Below, one piece after another: positions 33,201-46,900 of a stretch of DNA of 64,000 nt. The notes under the pieces are model-generated. The model did no database searches. It was given only the letters and a program-made list of their open reading frames with translations, and had not been told where the DNA came from. Position numbers and translations under genes: made by a program. The DNA lies in assembly GCF_902459465.1 (NCBI RefSeq), contig NC_047073.1:11967036-12031035 (forward strand), in the 5' to 3' direction. Source of the DNA: Asterias rubens. Taxonomy: Eukaryota > Echinodermata > Asteroidea > Forcipulatida > Asteriidae. Position 1 is the stretch's first letter; the number at the start of each line of letters is the position of its first letter.

Positions 33201-36200
33201 ACTGCACATTGATTCCCTTATTCTTCCGCCCCCCTGTACCTATATTCAATTGTTTTCACATCTACAAAATTACAGCGGATTTATACAGCAACTCACATGT
33301 AAGTTTTTTGCGAAACACGACGATGGTATGATCTGGGTTCTCTTTCCCTCCTGCCGCAGTAAGATCCTCGGTACCTCCATAGAAGCTGTCATAACGAGGG
33401 GTGGAACGATCCCTTGTGTAGTAATCACCAACTCGAGAACTGTCGCCATCGACCATACCGATCACTATATCTACACAGTCCATGGGATGCAGGGGACCTA
33501 TAGGGAAAAAAATAGTCATACAAAGATGTTTACTCTAAAAGTGAAGTCAAAAAGTGAAGTAAATTGTTTACTGACAATGAGCCACCACTCCTCCTAAAAG
33601 AAATTTTACCCAAGGTTGTACCCGCAAGTTTACTATTAATATTTATATAGTATACTCTTAAAGACAGTGGACACTATTGTAACTGTCAATAACCAGTCAA
33701 TTACCAATTGTGTCCACTGCCTTTAATGCTAACAATTATTTTGAGTAATTACCAATTGTGTCCACTGTTCCAAAAACTTCAAACATAATTGTTTTCCTCA
33801 AGCTTGGTGAAAACACATTTTGTTTTTATAGTACACTTAAAATATTTACAGGGCATGTTTTTGTTAACAAAACAAATTGAAAAACTATTACAGACAAGAC
33901 AACAAAACACATAATTATCCTTTAATTTTCATTCTTTTTTCAGGCAAAGAGTGAAGTAAATTGTTGACAAATTGTTGCCTTACTGTGAAAAAAAAGTCAA
34001 AGAATACGTTTTCCTCAAGCTTGGTAAAAGATGAAAACACATTTTATGGACTTTCAAACTACACTTAACATATTCCCAGGGCAGTTGGAGGATGTGTTTT
34101 TTTCTGCTGGTTGGCTTTGTCATATCAACATGATAAGTATCATGAATTTCTATATTTTATTGTTTTTCTAAGTCACAGAATAGAAATTAGAATAAGCCAT
34201 TAAACTTGCATAGTTTATGGTTGAGTGATGTACGAGCCTGATGGGCACAATGAAATGTTCATAATCCCAACCATACTGTTGCTACACCATGGTTGTTAGT
34301 GTGCCACATTCCCAGCATGAATAAACTATTACCTGTATCTGAGGTACCAGGATATATAGAGTGCGTTCGTTTAGCTTCCCTGGGTCTACCCCGTGGTGCT
34401 TACTCGGGTGAGCCCCTGACAAGAGCTAAATGAACGACCACTCATCGCTCTCGTAGTGACGCCGTTTACCTGGGGCCAGCCCCCAAGTGACCCACTCCAC
34501 AAGCAGGGCATTGTGGGGGCTGACGTCAAAAGCTATTCGAACGCACCGGGGCAGACCGGGGATGACACAGGGAAGCTAAAGGAACGCACCCATAGTCTAT
34601 TCATTAAACACTCTACCAATGAATTTATGTTCAATTTAGTAGCCTGGTAAATGCCTGTGTAATTTTGCTTTACTCCTGATAGACATAGTTATGATGTACT
34701 TTTATCATTTATTCTTCTCAATTTTGGGAGGTTTTAAAGAAATAAACCAATATTAAATAAAAGTAAATAAATAATTACTGTCTTTTAAAACTATTCTAAG
34801 TAAAGATAAGAACTTTATTATCACACACAGGGGAATTTAAAACTGGCCTTGATTCAAACAGTAGGCTACAGACAAAACACTAAACATTTTAGAACATTAG
34901 ACAGACAGATTGATTAAAAAGAAACAATTAATTCAGAACATAAAGAATAAAAATGTGTTTTAGGTGTGGATTAAAAAATAGGCTACAATTTGTTTATGCT
35001 TTTAGTGAATTTATTTGTCATTTAACTATTGTTTTTTTGGGTCAAGTATAATGCTAATTTTCTTATCTGTATTTTCCCCTGCTTTTCTTTCCATTGTTTG
35101 TTGTTTTCGTGTTAGTTCATTGTGTGTGTGCTTTGATGTGTCAGGTCTAATTTAAACTTCCATCTTCTTTATATTATTCTCTTTCTTTCTTATCATTGTT
35201 TGCTGTTTTAATGTTAGTTCATTGTGTGTTTGTTTGATGTAACACTTACCTAGAGCTGGTCCTTCTGGTTCACCTATGGATCAGGACAAAATTACCAGAC
35301 AAACAGTTAATATCAGAGAAATATCACGAAGGAGTAATGGTTAGTGCTTTGATAAAGCTAAATAAGTTCAACCCTAGCAAAGAAAACATTCACCAAATAA
35401 TATTAAATGCCCCAACTTGGCCCCCCCCCCATAGTTGGTAACATTTATTTTTAAAAATGTGTGAAAAACATCACAAAGGGTTATGGTTAATGCTTTGATA
35501 AAGGTAAATGAATTCAACATTGACAAGGAAATCATTCACCAAATAATATTGGTGACCAGAGGCCTACATAGACCCCCAGTTGGCAAATTTTCCCTAAAAA
35601 TTGTGTGAACCACCACAAAGGATTATGGTTAAGGCACTGGACACCTTTGGAAATCGTCAAAGACCAGTATTCTCACTTGTTGCGTCCCAGTATATGCATA
35701 AAAATAACAAATCTGCGAAAACTTTGGGCTCAATTGGTCATCGAACTTGCAAGAGAATAATGAAAGAAAAACACTCTTGTTGCATTACTTTGTGTGTTTT
35801 CATGTGCATATAATAAAAGGCTTCAGATTTTTATTTTATGGGGAGAAATTATATCTTTCTCGAAAACTACATCACTTCAGAGGGAGCTGTTTCTCACATG
35901 TTTTGTCCATAACCTTTGTGCTTTGATAGAGCTAAATGAATTGAATATTGACAATGAAATTATTTACTAATATTATTTGGTGACCATGTTGGCCCCCCAA
36001 GTTGGAAATGTGATGAAGAGTTCACACATTTTGCTACGAATGGATATGACACAATGAGTATAGCCAGAAATAGACTTCAACTATTATCACAATGAAAGAA
36101 CTCACAATAACGGTTCAATTGCATGAACTTCACTTGTCAACTTTTGTGTCTTTTCATTCCGTAAATGTTCAGACAATTTTAGGCTTCATACTGTACGGTA

Positions 36201-39200
36201 GACCCATAAGTTGTCTCTTTGCAACATTCAACCATGTCCTTTGACAAAAGTCTTGGCTTTTGAGTATCCAGCCGTAGACTCCAACTTGATCACAATGAAA
36301 GAACTCGCAATAACGGTTACATTGCATGAATTTCACTTGGCAACTTTTGTGTCTTTTCATTCAGTAAAAGGTTGGAAGTTTAAACATTTAAACTGCACTG
36401 TATGTGAACTTTGCTTACAATAAGCGTGACCGTTTACATTCTTTGGCTAGTCTGGCAGGCAAGATACTGCGCTGGTCATATGGGAAAAGAGACATTTTGT
36501 GTCATAATCAATCCAAGAGTTATGAAAGTAAAAAGTGGACAAGTTTTGAGATGTGCCCCCTTTCATCATATCAAAAGTTTATAAGAACATAGACAGTGCA
36601 TGATCTCCATAAAATATAAGAGTGTATGTTTTTTTCCATTGAGCTGTGTACAAATTGTGCCTGCAGGAAGTCCAGGCTCTCTTGTAAACATGTGATGTCA
36701 CAGATCACAATCGTCTATAAAGTTGTCCCTTTGAATATTCAACCACGTCATGGTGATTTACAAAAGTCTTGGCATAAAATAAGATCTGTGTTCCTCCATA
36801 GTTTTTTTTTTTTTTTTTTTTTGCATTTTTTGAAACACTATTTTATTTTTCAGTATGTATGGATTAGTTACAAACAGTAACTTTCAACATAAGTAGGATT
36901 TGAAAACTTTGCATGGTGGAGTATCCCCTAAGAACATTTTGTGGTGACACCGTGGGAATATCTCTTTTTGAGTATATAGTGTTGGTTCTCAAAAGAACTG
37001 GTGGTTAACTTTCAACATGTATCAGCAGTTTTAGTAGTTGCTCATTGACAATTAGGCTCAACTCAACTGTGAAGGGGATATTGTGTTCAGGTAAAACAAA
37101 ATAAAGTGCACGCATAGATGCTGGTACACTGGAAAATCATCTCTAAATGAGTTGGGGTATTTGTTTTTCAGAACCATTCCCAACTCATTAGAGATAGTCA
37201 TTACATGGTGTTACCGCAAACCTTTCCATACCGTATTTCAACCATGCAAAGTTTCAAATCCTACAAAGTCAATGGTGTCTTATGAATGTGTCCGCCACTA
37301 AAATGCTAATTGAAATGAGGAGAGTACCTTCTGGTTCGCCCTCCGGTTCTGCAGTAGGTTCTGCACCCGGCTCTGCAGTAGGTTCTGCACCCGGTTCTGC
37401 AGTAGGTTCTGCACCCGGTTCTGCAGTAGGCTCTGGTTCGCCCTCAGGTTCTGCACTCCCGCCTTGACCTCCAGGGACGCACATATTATCCATTTCATGA
37501 GAGTCACGAATGACACGCAGAGATCGAACAGATCGACGCCGACGATTTCCCTACACAGACAAATACAAAGTATGAACGATAACAGAATAACAAATACCAA
37601 GCGAGGTGTAAACATCTTTTAGATTTGGATGTATATTCTCAACACTCTTATATTAGAGCCAAACGTGAAGAGAGAAAACAATGAACAAGTTTCAGTTATA
37701 GATGTGGGAGGAAAACCCCCGAGAATTATAGCAGGGAAAACCCACGAAGTCAAGTAGGGACTGAAAACCCTTTCCATATATAGTGCCACCAGTTTATTAC
37801 GAGCACAGATATAAGATGAGTAGGGTGATGGCCTTAGCTTTCGATCCAAACCGGACCTTCTTCAGAGGAATGAAACAAGTACAAACAAGCACGATAAAAA
37901 GAAATAAAAGAACGATTATATTGAATTTTCTGCGTACAAAACACAGGTATCTGATTTTTTAAAGGTCAAACAAAAAGACACTGTATCTTATGTACCTATG
38001 CAAAAAAGTCAATGAAGCTACATGTAAGTTTTTATAGTTGCTGATAAGTGTATAAAAATTTTACTGTATTTTTGTCCCCCCTTTTTTTTCTTTTCTTAAT
38101 ATGATTTAAAGACAACGGACACTATTGGTAATTGTCAAAGACCAGTCTTCTCACTTGGTGTATCTCAACATATGCACAAAATAACAAATCTGTGAAAATT
38201 TGAGCTCAATTGGTCGTTGAAGTTGCAAGACAATAATGGAAGAAAAACCACCCACAAGTTGTGTGCTTTACAGATGCTTGATTTCAAGACCTCAAAATCT
38301 AATTGTGAGGTCTCGAAACAAAATCAGATTCAAATTTAGTGAGAAATTACTTCTTTCTCAAAAACTACTTTACTTCAGAGGGAGCTGTTTCTCACAATGT
38401 GTTATATTATCAACAGCTCTCCATTACTTGTTACCAAGTAAGGTTTTATGCTAATAATTATTTTGAGTAATTACCAATAGCATCCATGCCTTTAATGTAA
38501 GTTCTGTAATATTATAAATCATAATAAAAGCATACTCTCTAAATGCAAAAGAGTGAAAAACACCACTCTTTACATTTCGAGCTGTCCCTCATATGGCTCT
38601 TCAAAAATAGTGGTGGTTATTTCACTCTTTTAGAGGGGTTTCACTCCAGGACTGAGAGAAAAAAATCACTCAAAAAGATGCAAACTTCAATCTAAAAGAG
38701 TGGAAGACCACTCAAAAAAGAGTTGTCCCTCATACGGCTCTTCAAAGAGTGCCTTTTCACTCTTTAACATTAAGAGAGTATGGCAGGCATTTACCCCCTC
38801 CTGCCCAGCCTACGGTTTGTACACTTGTGAAAATGTAGATAATTCATAATTTTGCCCCTCACAGGACACCAGAAATCTCTCTGAACCTGCAGGCAATAAT
38901 TAAAGCCTATAGAATGATTGTTGAACATTGATTACGTTTACCATGGTTGCTGGTGTGGCTGGTGGCTCTGTCTCGGGTTCTCCTTCTGGGGATGCACCTG
39001 ACCAATAAGCTACTGGGAAGTTACGACATGTACCATTCATACCTGCAAAGGATAAACATCAATAGTATTACATCAATTTTGGTTTTACTCTTACATCGGT
39101 GTCTGTATACTTTCCAGAGCTCTGTGAATTCACAGGCATATTACTTGGGTGGGATTCGAACCCACAACCTTTGCACCTTCTTGAGCAGTGTCTTACCAAC

Positions 39201-40956
39201 GAGACCACCAAGATTGCCCGGAAGCTAGAGGCAGTTTGATTTAGTAGACATTAAATTCACATCGGGGATTAAGAATCATAAATTTGGTTTTACCCTTATC
39301 TTTATTTCGATGCAAATTTAACATCTTTTAAAGGGTCTGGGGTGGATTTCACAAAGAGTTGGGACTAGTCTTATCTCGAGTTAGGACCAGTTACTCGTCC
39401 TAACTTAGGTCTATCAAGTGAAATCGACCCCTGGGTACTTTTTGTCGGACCAAAAACACAATGTCCTACGCAATCTTTACAAAATCTATTATACAAATTA
39501 CACTAATGACCTTGTAGTCCTGAGCAGATTATAGACTCTTGTAAAGGCATAATGTTGTTTTAGACCTGTCACATATGCAGTAACATCTCATCAATTCTTA
39601 CATTAACAATAAATTGCTTACCATTTCACAATTTTCCAAAGATCACAAAATGCCTTTAAGGTCATGTATTTGTTGTACAATATTGCTTTGTAATGAGGAA
39701 GGTTTTAGAAAGCCATGGTTACAAGATAACAAGAAACATAGTAACATGTTTTTTTTTAAATTTCTATCTTCAAATTACTTGATGTAAACCATTGTTCGTC
39801 TTGATAATCAAATTAAGATAAGATGTGCCAGAGTTTTGTGGGTCTTCTTTTTGACAATTTCATAGGCTCGATTGAACATGATAACAATAATATTGTTGTG
39901 TATGCCTGCCAGTCAAGTATGATAGATGAACTATAGCACTGTAAGCATCTCTAGCTTAAAGGAAAGTGTCAATTTCCTCTTGAACTATGACCACCATTAC
40001 TTCTACTTGAATTTTTGGTGGGTTTTTATTAAGTTTTTTTTTTTTATTAATAGATACACTAAATCTTGTTATCTTTTGGGACAAAAATTATTGATGCTCT
40101 GAATAATGATATAAAATTAATCTTATTTATTATGTAATCTTCAGTGAGTTCGTCTCCAATTAAATTAGAAAACTAATAAGCAATTTAATAATTATAATGT
40201 AGACAGAATTTTTTTTTTAGTAATTACAATGAATAACTTGAAAGAAATATCTATCTGAGCATTCATAGCAACAACTTCTTGCATCTGATGAAGTTATTGC
40301 TACAAAGCTACAACTGCAACTGCGATACTGCGGATGCGCATACTGCGAATGCGACAAAAGTGCGGTTCCAATTTTAACGTCACAAATTTGCAACAAATAA
40401 TTCCCGACAGTTGAAATGTGCTCCCCTCCTGCAAAATATTCTTTGCAAAAAAAAGCCTGGTGGCGTCAAAATATGCTTTGCATTCGCATTTGCAGGAAGT
40501 GTATGAACCGGGCTTAGAGTCAATAAGGCACTTCAATTTATTTTCCTTTCTGTAATAACCTGACTACCAATCAGCTATCCACCACTTATAATAATTATAA
40601 TTAATGTAGAAAGCTAAATCATGATAGTAATTGTAGCAATTAGGTAGATAACGATGATGAATATGTATTGTACCTTGAGGCCGCCAGCCGAAGCCCATCC
40701 AGCTCTTTCGAGTGGATTTAACCACTACTTCAACTTCATTTGAACTCTGTCAAATTAACAATTTCAAAATGTTGTATTATGGATAAGGTATTTTTTATTT
40801 TGTATTTGAAATGGTTTATTCACAATAAAAAAATATATTCGCGGCCAGAGCCCGAATTAAAACATTTGTATATGAACAAATTAAAAAACTTTAAATACAA
40901 AAACAAGATTGGAATTAACAGAGAAATCAAAGAGAAAAAAATTAGAAAAAAATGAA

Positions 40957-40989
<33 letters not shown>

Positions 40990-43900
40990 CCAAACGATAA
41001 TTGTTGAGCCCAATAATAGCAAAATGTTTCAGTACTGGACACCTTTGGTTATTGTCAAAGACCAGTACTTGGTGTATTCCAACATATGCATAAAATAATA
41101 AATCTGTGAAAAAATGGGCTCAATTGGTCATTGAAGTGGCAATAAAATAATGAAAGAAAAAGTACCGTTGTGTGGTTTCCAATGCCTAAAAAAAAGCTTC
41201 ATTTAAGCCTGAAATCTTTTAATATTTGAGTGAAAAAATTACCTCTTTCTTTACACTGTTTTCAGTCACTGTTAAAAACTCAATTGTTTGAAGCTGCTTA
41301 TTTGTAATCTGCTAACTTGTAATCTATATTTCACTCATTATATATAACATTGTTCTCTTTATGAGCTTAGGTTTTTTTTTGTTCTAGTTGCTTTACAAAA
41401 TGTCTTTATTATTATTAATACATTTTCACATGCTAAAATAATTTTTGTCTCATTTTCAGTGAGACGAAAATTATTTTCATGACATTGTTTTACTCATTTC
41501 TCAAAAACTACAGCACCTCAGCAAGTAATAATTTCAGGGAAGCTTTCTACTATCATTATCGTCAAACTGTATAAGTTAAGGGTAAATCTGTGGACATTGT
41601 GTTTTTTGTCCTACAAAAAGTACATGTACTTTCCCTTCATGACTGACATTTGATGCATGTAACACTTCACTCCTGAAACAATTGGACCCAGAGGTTGTTT
41701 CGTAATCATAGCTGTATAAAAACATGATCCCACTAGAACAATAAATTGCAAATGAATGCCCCTTATTTTTGACCGCGCGAGGGCGCTATAAATAGTATTT
41801 TGATCACTTCCGGGGGTACACGCGAATCGCCCTGCACAAATTAATAGGCGTTCTGTCACTTTTGTTGCGCCGTAGTTTCAATTTGCTTTAGAGGTGGATT
41901 ATAACGGCTCCTTTAAAAGTCTTATTGTCTGTGATGGATTAGATGTCTGTGGTTATAATGTGTTCCAATCTTTAAAAACTGTTTTGCGTATGAATGAATA
42001 TACCCCCGGAAGTGATTGAGAGCGCCCTCACGCGGTCAAAAATATGGCCCATTCCTCCAAGTTGCTTCTGAATGATTTAATAAACAGAGAGTACCATAAG
42101 ATAGTGAATTCAACAATTCATGATTAAATGATGATGTGTATATTTCCTCAATGCTATTCAGTCTCAATACAGTGACCATTACTTACTGTAAGAACTTTGT
42201 AGTACACCTCCATTGACTCTGATAGCTTTCTGTGGAAATACGTCTCCATTTCAGCAGCAGTCATGTCAACTTTGAAATCAGACGGATTTTCTACAATGGA
42301 AACAAAAAAGTGGTTTTTAATATTAATATTAAAAAAATTAATATCTCTTGCACATTTTATTTGTTCATTTGGGTTATATCTTTTTAAAAGCTTGATGTAG
42401 AGCAATAGAAGTTAACAAACCATCAACTAATCTTAAACCAGCATATACATAACATGCTTGAGTTACATTGCTAGGTATAGCCATCTTTGTAAAACATACA
42501 CTTTTATTTTGCAATGGAAAGTTTCAAATTTTGTCCAAAATGAGCGATCAGTACTCAAGTTCTGGTCTTGTCTGAGAGTGGCTCAAGTCCTATCTAGTCA
42601 CATTGGTGTCCTTTGTTCTTCTTGTTGTAGGTCCTGTGCGTTTTGCAGGCATGATACTTGCTCCTTGGGGAAAAAGGTGGAACATTTTATCTAGTCTGTG
42701 GACCTATGTGTACAGAAAATCAGGAATCAGTCTAAAGTATAGGCACAATATCATTTCTGGTTTTGTATATTTTGGGGTAAAGAACACAGGAAAGCGTAAA
42801 GAATTACATTTCTGGCAGTAGAAGCAAAACTGTGATATAATTTACTTTTATGTTTGCAAGCAGCCGTATAAAACTTATATTCAATAAACGTATACAAAAA
42901 AACTGGACTTAGGATGTAAAATTTGACCCACCTTTGGTACAATACCTTCCAAAGAATCCATTATTGCAGAAGCAGACGGCGCGTGGATAAGAATAGGTAA
43001 CGTCGGAGACCACCGTACATACTCCATTCATATTACAGTCTCCCTCATTCATGCAGTCATCTATTGTCAGTCAAAAGGATTGAACTTAACATTAGTTTTC
43101 AAATATCAAAATTTGGATATTTCACAGGGAAATAAAATAAAGTAAGTAAGACACACATAAAGTAGGTAGCTTCTGAGACCACAGTGCACACTCTTTTCAT
43201 TTAATCAGTCTTCTTCATTCAGGCAGTCGTCTATTGTCAGTCGAAAGGATTGAATTTAACATTAGTTTTAAAATATCAAAATTTGAACACCTTGGATATT
43301 TCACAGGGACAACATACAGTAAGATACACATAGAGTAGGTAGCTTCTGGGACCACAGAGAGCACACTCTATTCATATTATGTTGGTTTGGTCAATAAAAT
43401 ATAAAACAGTCTTCTTCATTCAGGCAGTCATCTATGTCAGTCGAAAGGATTGAACTTCAAAATATCAAAAATTTGAGCACCATTGGAGATTCACAGGGAT
43501 ATATATTTTAATAAGGGCCTTGTCACATGAGGCAACATTTGCAGACAACTTGGAGGCAACCAACTACAGTGCACGTTACAAGACCACTTTGGTATATCAC
43601 ATGTCAAGTACTATTTCGAACATTGCCTTTAAGATTCCCAAGAAAAATTCTGAACAAAATTCAAATGTGAATGGATTCTCTTCTCGGAGATTGCCTGACA
43701 CTGATTGCCTGTATATATTGCATTCTGTGACATATGGCCTTAAGATACACATAGAGTAAGCAAATTACATTATTCATTTTTGTTAAAGCCTATTCATGTA
43801 CACTCCATCCTGCCCAGTGTATCAACAGCCGACATGGACAAACAAATATATTTTTGTATCTGATCATTTGTCTACTTATGAGTCATGTTCACAAACTGCT

Positions 43901-46900
43901 TTTATTTTAATGTCAAAATCTAAAAACATTTTCCATCCCTTCTTGCAAAACAAAGATTGCATGATCACACAAATGAGCTTTGGGACATAATGCATATCCA
44001 ATTCGTACTTAAGCTAATGAGCATGTGACCTGAATTACTCAAACTGCCATTCAGATAGTACATTTTTTTTTACCCTTTTCATTATTATGAGTACTGTCCT
44101 AATGATTATGCTGATCATAAAGAGTAATTAGCCATTAGTGTTGCTTAACGGCAGAATAGAAATTAGTATTTCCATACATCATACCTTCAACATATTGTCA
44201 ACAGTTCTCAAAGTATTCTTAACCGATGTTACAAAATGGACATTTTACATTAAAGGGTCCGGGTACATTTTGAAGGACAAAAAACACAATGTCCACAATT
44301 TACATGAAACTTGCACAGTTGGAAGATATTGATGATAGAAAGCTTCCCTGAAAATGTTACTTGCTGAGGTGCTGTGGTTTTTGAGAAATGAGTAAAACAA
44401 TGTCAAATCATTTTCATCTCATTGATCATGAGACAAATTGTTTTAGCATGTAAAAACATATTTTCATGACTCTGTTTTACTCATTTCTCAAAAACTACAG
44501 CACCTCAGCAACTAATATTTTAAGGTAGGCTACAGTTTTTACTATCATTATCTTCAAACAGTGTAAGTTCAATGTAAATCTGTGGACATTGTGTTTTGGG
44601 TTACAAAAAGTACCCAAATCTACATGAACAATGACATTAAATCACTCACCAAAGCTTTTGAAACATTTTGACAAGCATACATAAACAGACCTAGAATTTC
44701 ACAGAGGCAATGCCCTGGTCTTAGCCTTGGTGCCCCTTCAAAAGTTTCCCATAGACTTTATGATTTTCCAATGGAAGTGCCCTTTTCAAAGTGAAGATGG
44801 CCTTGTTGCCACGTCAAAAATGAATATCACCATAGAATGCCTGTTGCTTGATTTTTTTTGTGTGGCTCATTCCCGATGCTACGATTGAAGTTTTTGAAAG
44901 TTTTTGTTAAAGTTTCCCGAACCCCCAAACATCTACTCCGCGGTAGTAGAATAAAGCAAGACAGTTCTCTTAGAACAAACTCTACCTGGCAAGTAGATAC
45001 ACACATGGTGTTACCGCAAACCAAATATATAATGCTTACCGAGATATTGGCAATATTCTCCACTGGCAAGGTCAGTACATTCACACTTATTGTTCGCACC
45101 ACACACTCCATTTCCAGAGCAGTCTCTGTTAGTGTTGCACATAGCACCAGCTGTAACAGTATGATTAAAACAACAAATCTCAAACATATGCAAGTAGTAC
45201 TCAAGGTAAAATTGAAGTACCAGATAGATACAACACTTTTTCAACGCTATTCCAATTGGACTGTCTATCCATATTATGTTAAAGCCATTGGACACTTTCT
45301 GAACCGAACAGAGAAAACATTAAAACAATTATCAATTCTCGATATCGAGAATAAACGGATTATTTTTAAACACATGTCGACACGGCGAAACGGTTTCCCC
45401 GTTATTTTCTCCCGACTCCGAATTTCCGATTGAGCCTAAATTTTCACAGGTTTGTTATTTTATATATAAGTTGTGATACAAGAAGTGTGGGCCTTCTGAC
45501 AATACTGTTTACCGATGTTGTGCGATTGCTTTAACAGTATCCCTATTATGTAAAAATAGAAGACCGTCATAGGGCTGGATAGATCAAATGGTAGAGCGTT
45601 GGCTTGTTAATCCAAAGGTCGTTGGGCCAAATCCTGCTTTCATCAATTTATCTTTCAACCCCAAACTATTTAAAATTTACCTAGTCAGATACCCCTAATC
45701 AGTAGTTTAGTACTGCATTTCAACTTGAATAAATTACTTTTACTTGTACACTGCTCCTTTCCGGGTTGGCTTGAGTTTCTTGATAACTGTTCTACTTTTT
45801 CTTTTAGGTCTGCCGTTATTTATAAGTTCTGTTTTTCTGAGGGGGTGTTGGTTGTTTGTTTTGTTTTGTTTTATAGATTTCTCTCTTTACTTTATGACAT
45901 TCAGCACATTTTAAATTCTGAATAATTGTTTGTACCAGAAACATGTATCCCAGTTCCCAAGTTTTATATTGAAGATAATTTCTGACTATTTGACTAATAC
46001 TGTTGTGACCCACTCTCTGGAATGACTTAGGGGCCTTACCACTTCAAGTTTGTAATATTATTTCTAGTGTTGAAACTTTTTAGATTAGTTTGAAAAGTAG
46101 CTCATTTTTAAATTATGGCTCGTCTGTAATTGTTCTTTGTCTGATTTTCGAGTACCTTAACTAGGTGGATTTTGGCGCCTTAGAAATACTCTATTTTATT
46201 AATATCATGGCTTACCGGTGATGGTGATATCAGCACAGCTATGGAATATGTATTCCAGGTCAGGGTTACCAGTGGCCCATTCAGCAGCATGACGATTTAA
46301 GACCAAGCTGTAATCACCCTCCATCATATCACTAGGTATCTGAACTTCATGCTTAATGGTCCTATAATAATAAACAAATTAAGAAAATCAGTTAGAGGGT
46401 TTTGGTAACTTTGACACAAAACACAATCGTCCACAAATTTTTAGTTTGAAAATTTGCACAGTTGAAAGATAGTAATAATAATAATAATGCATTTATAATG
46501 CGCCATCTATCTAGTGTACAAGACCATATATTCCAAGGCGCAGAAAAGAATTTCTGGTCAGTGTGGGGCTCGAACCCACGACCCTCGTGTTATCAGCACG
46601 ATGCTCTGCCGACTGAGCTAAGAAAAAAGAAAGTTTCCCTTAAAAATATAACTTGCTGAGGTGATGTAGTATTCAAGAAATGAGTTAAACAACATCATCT
46701 TTGTCTCAGTGAAAATCTGTTGTACTTGCTAAAATAATTTTTGTTTCACATCAAGTGAGTTTTTATTTTATTTTAGCATTTATATAGGCTAATGGATTTA
46801 TGCAACTCTCTGGAAAACATTGCTCTGTTATTTTTACTTATTGTTCTCAAAAGACTAACGAAGCTGAAACTTCTGTGGGTAAACTATATTACATACATCT

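Noticed and set aside
37282..37467. Plus-strand frame of GSAVGSAPGSAVGS repeats
   Set aside because: It is the antisense shadow of the EPTAEPGA repeats in exon 10 of the DOMON gene, which fits the gene in phase.
44827..45433. Frames of 125 and 191 codons around EGF exon 5
   Set aside because: They overlap exon 5 in other frames and run through a MITE; only the phase-1 EGF reading has family support.
46536..46625. Possible tRNA-Ile gene on the minus strand
   Set aside because: A and B boxes are good, but the acceptor stem does not close and a SINE body with an ATT tail follows. The same reasoning rejects tRNA calls at 8428-8512, 12251-12320, 39143-39222 and 45570-45640.
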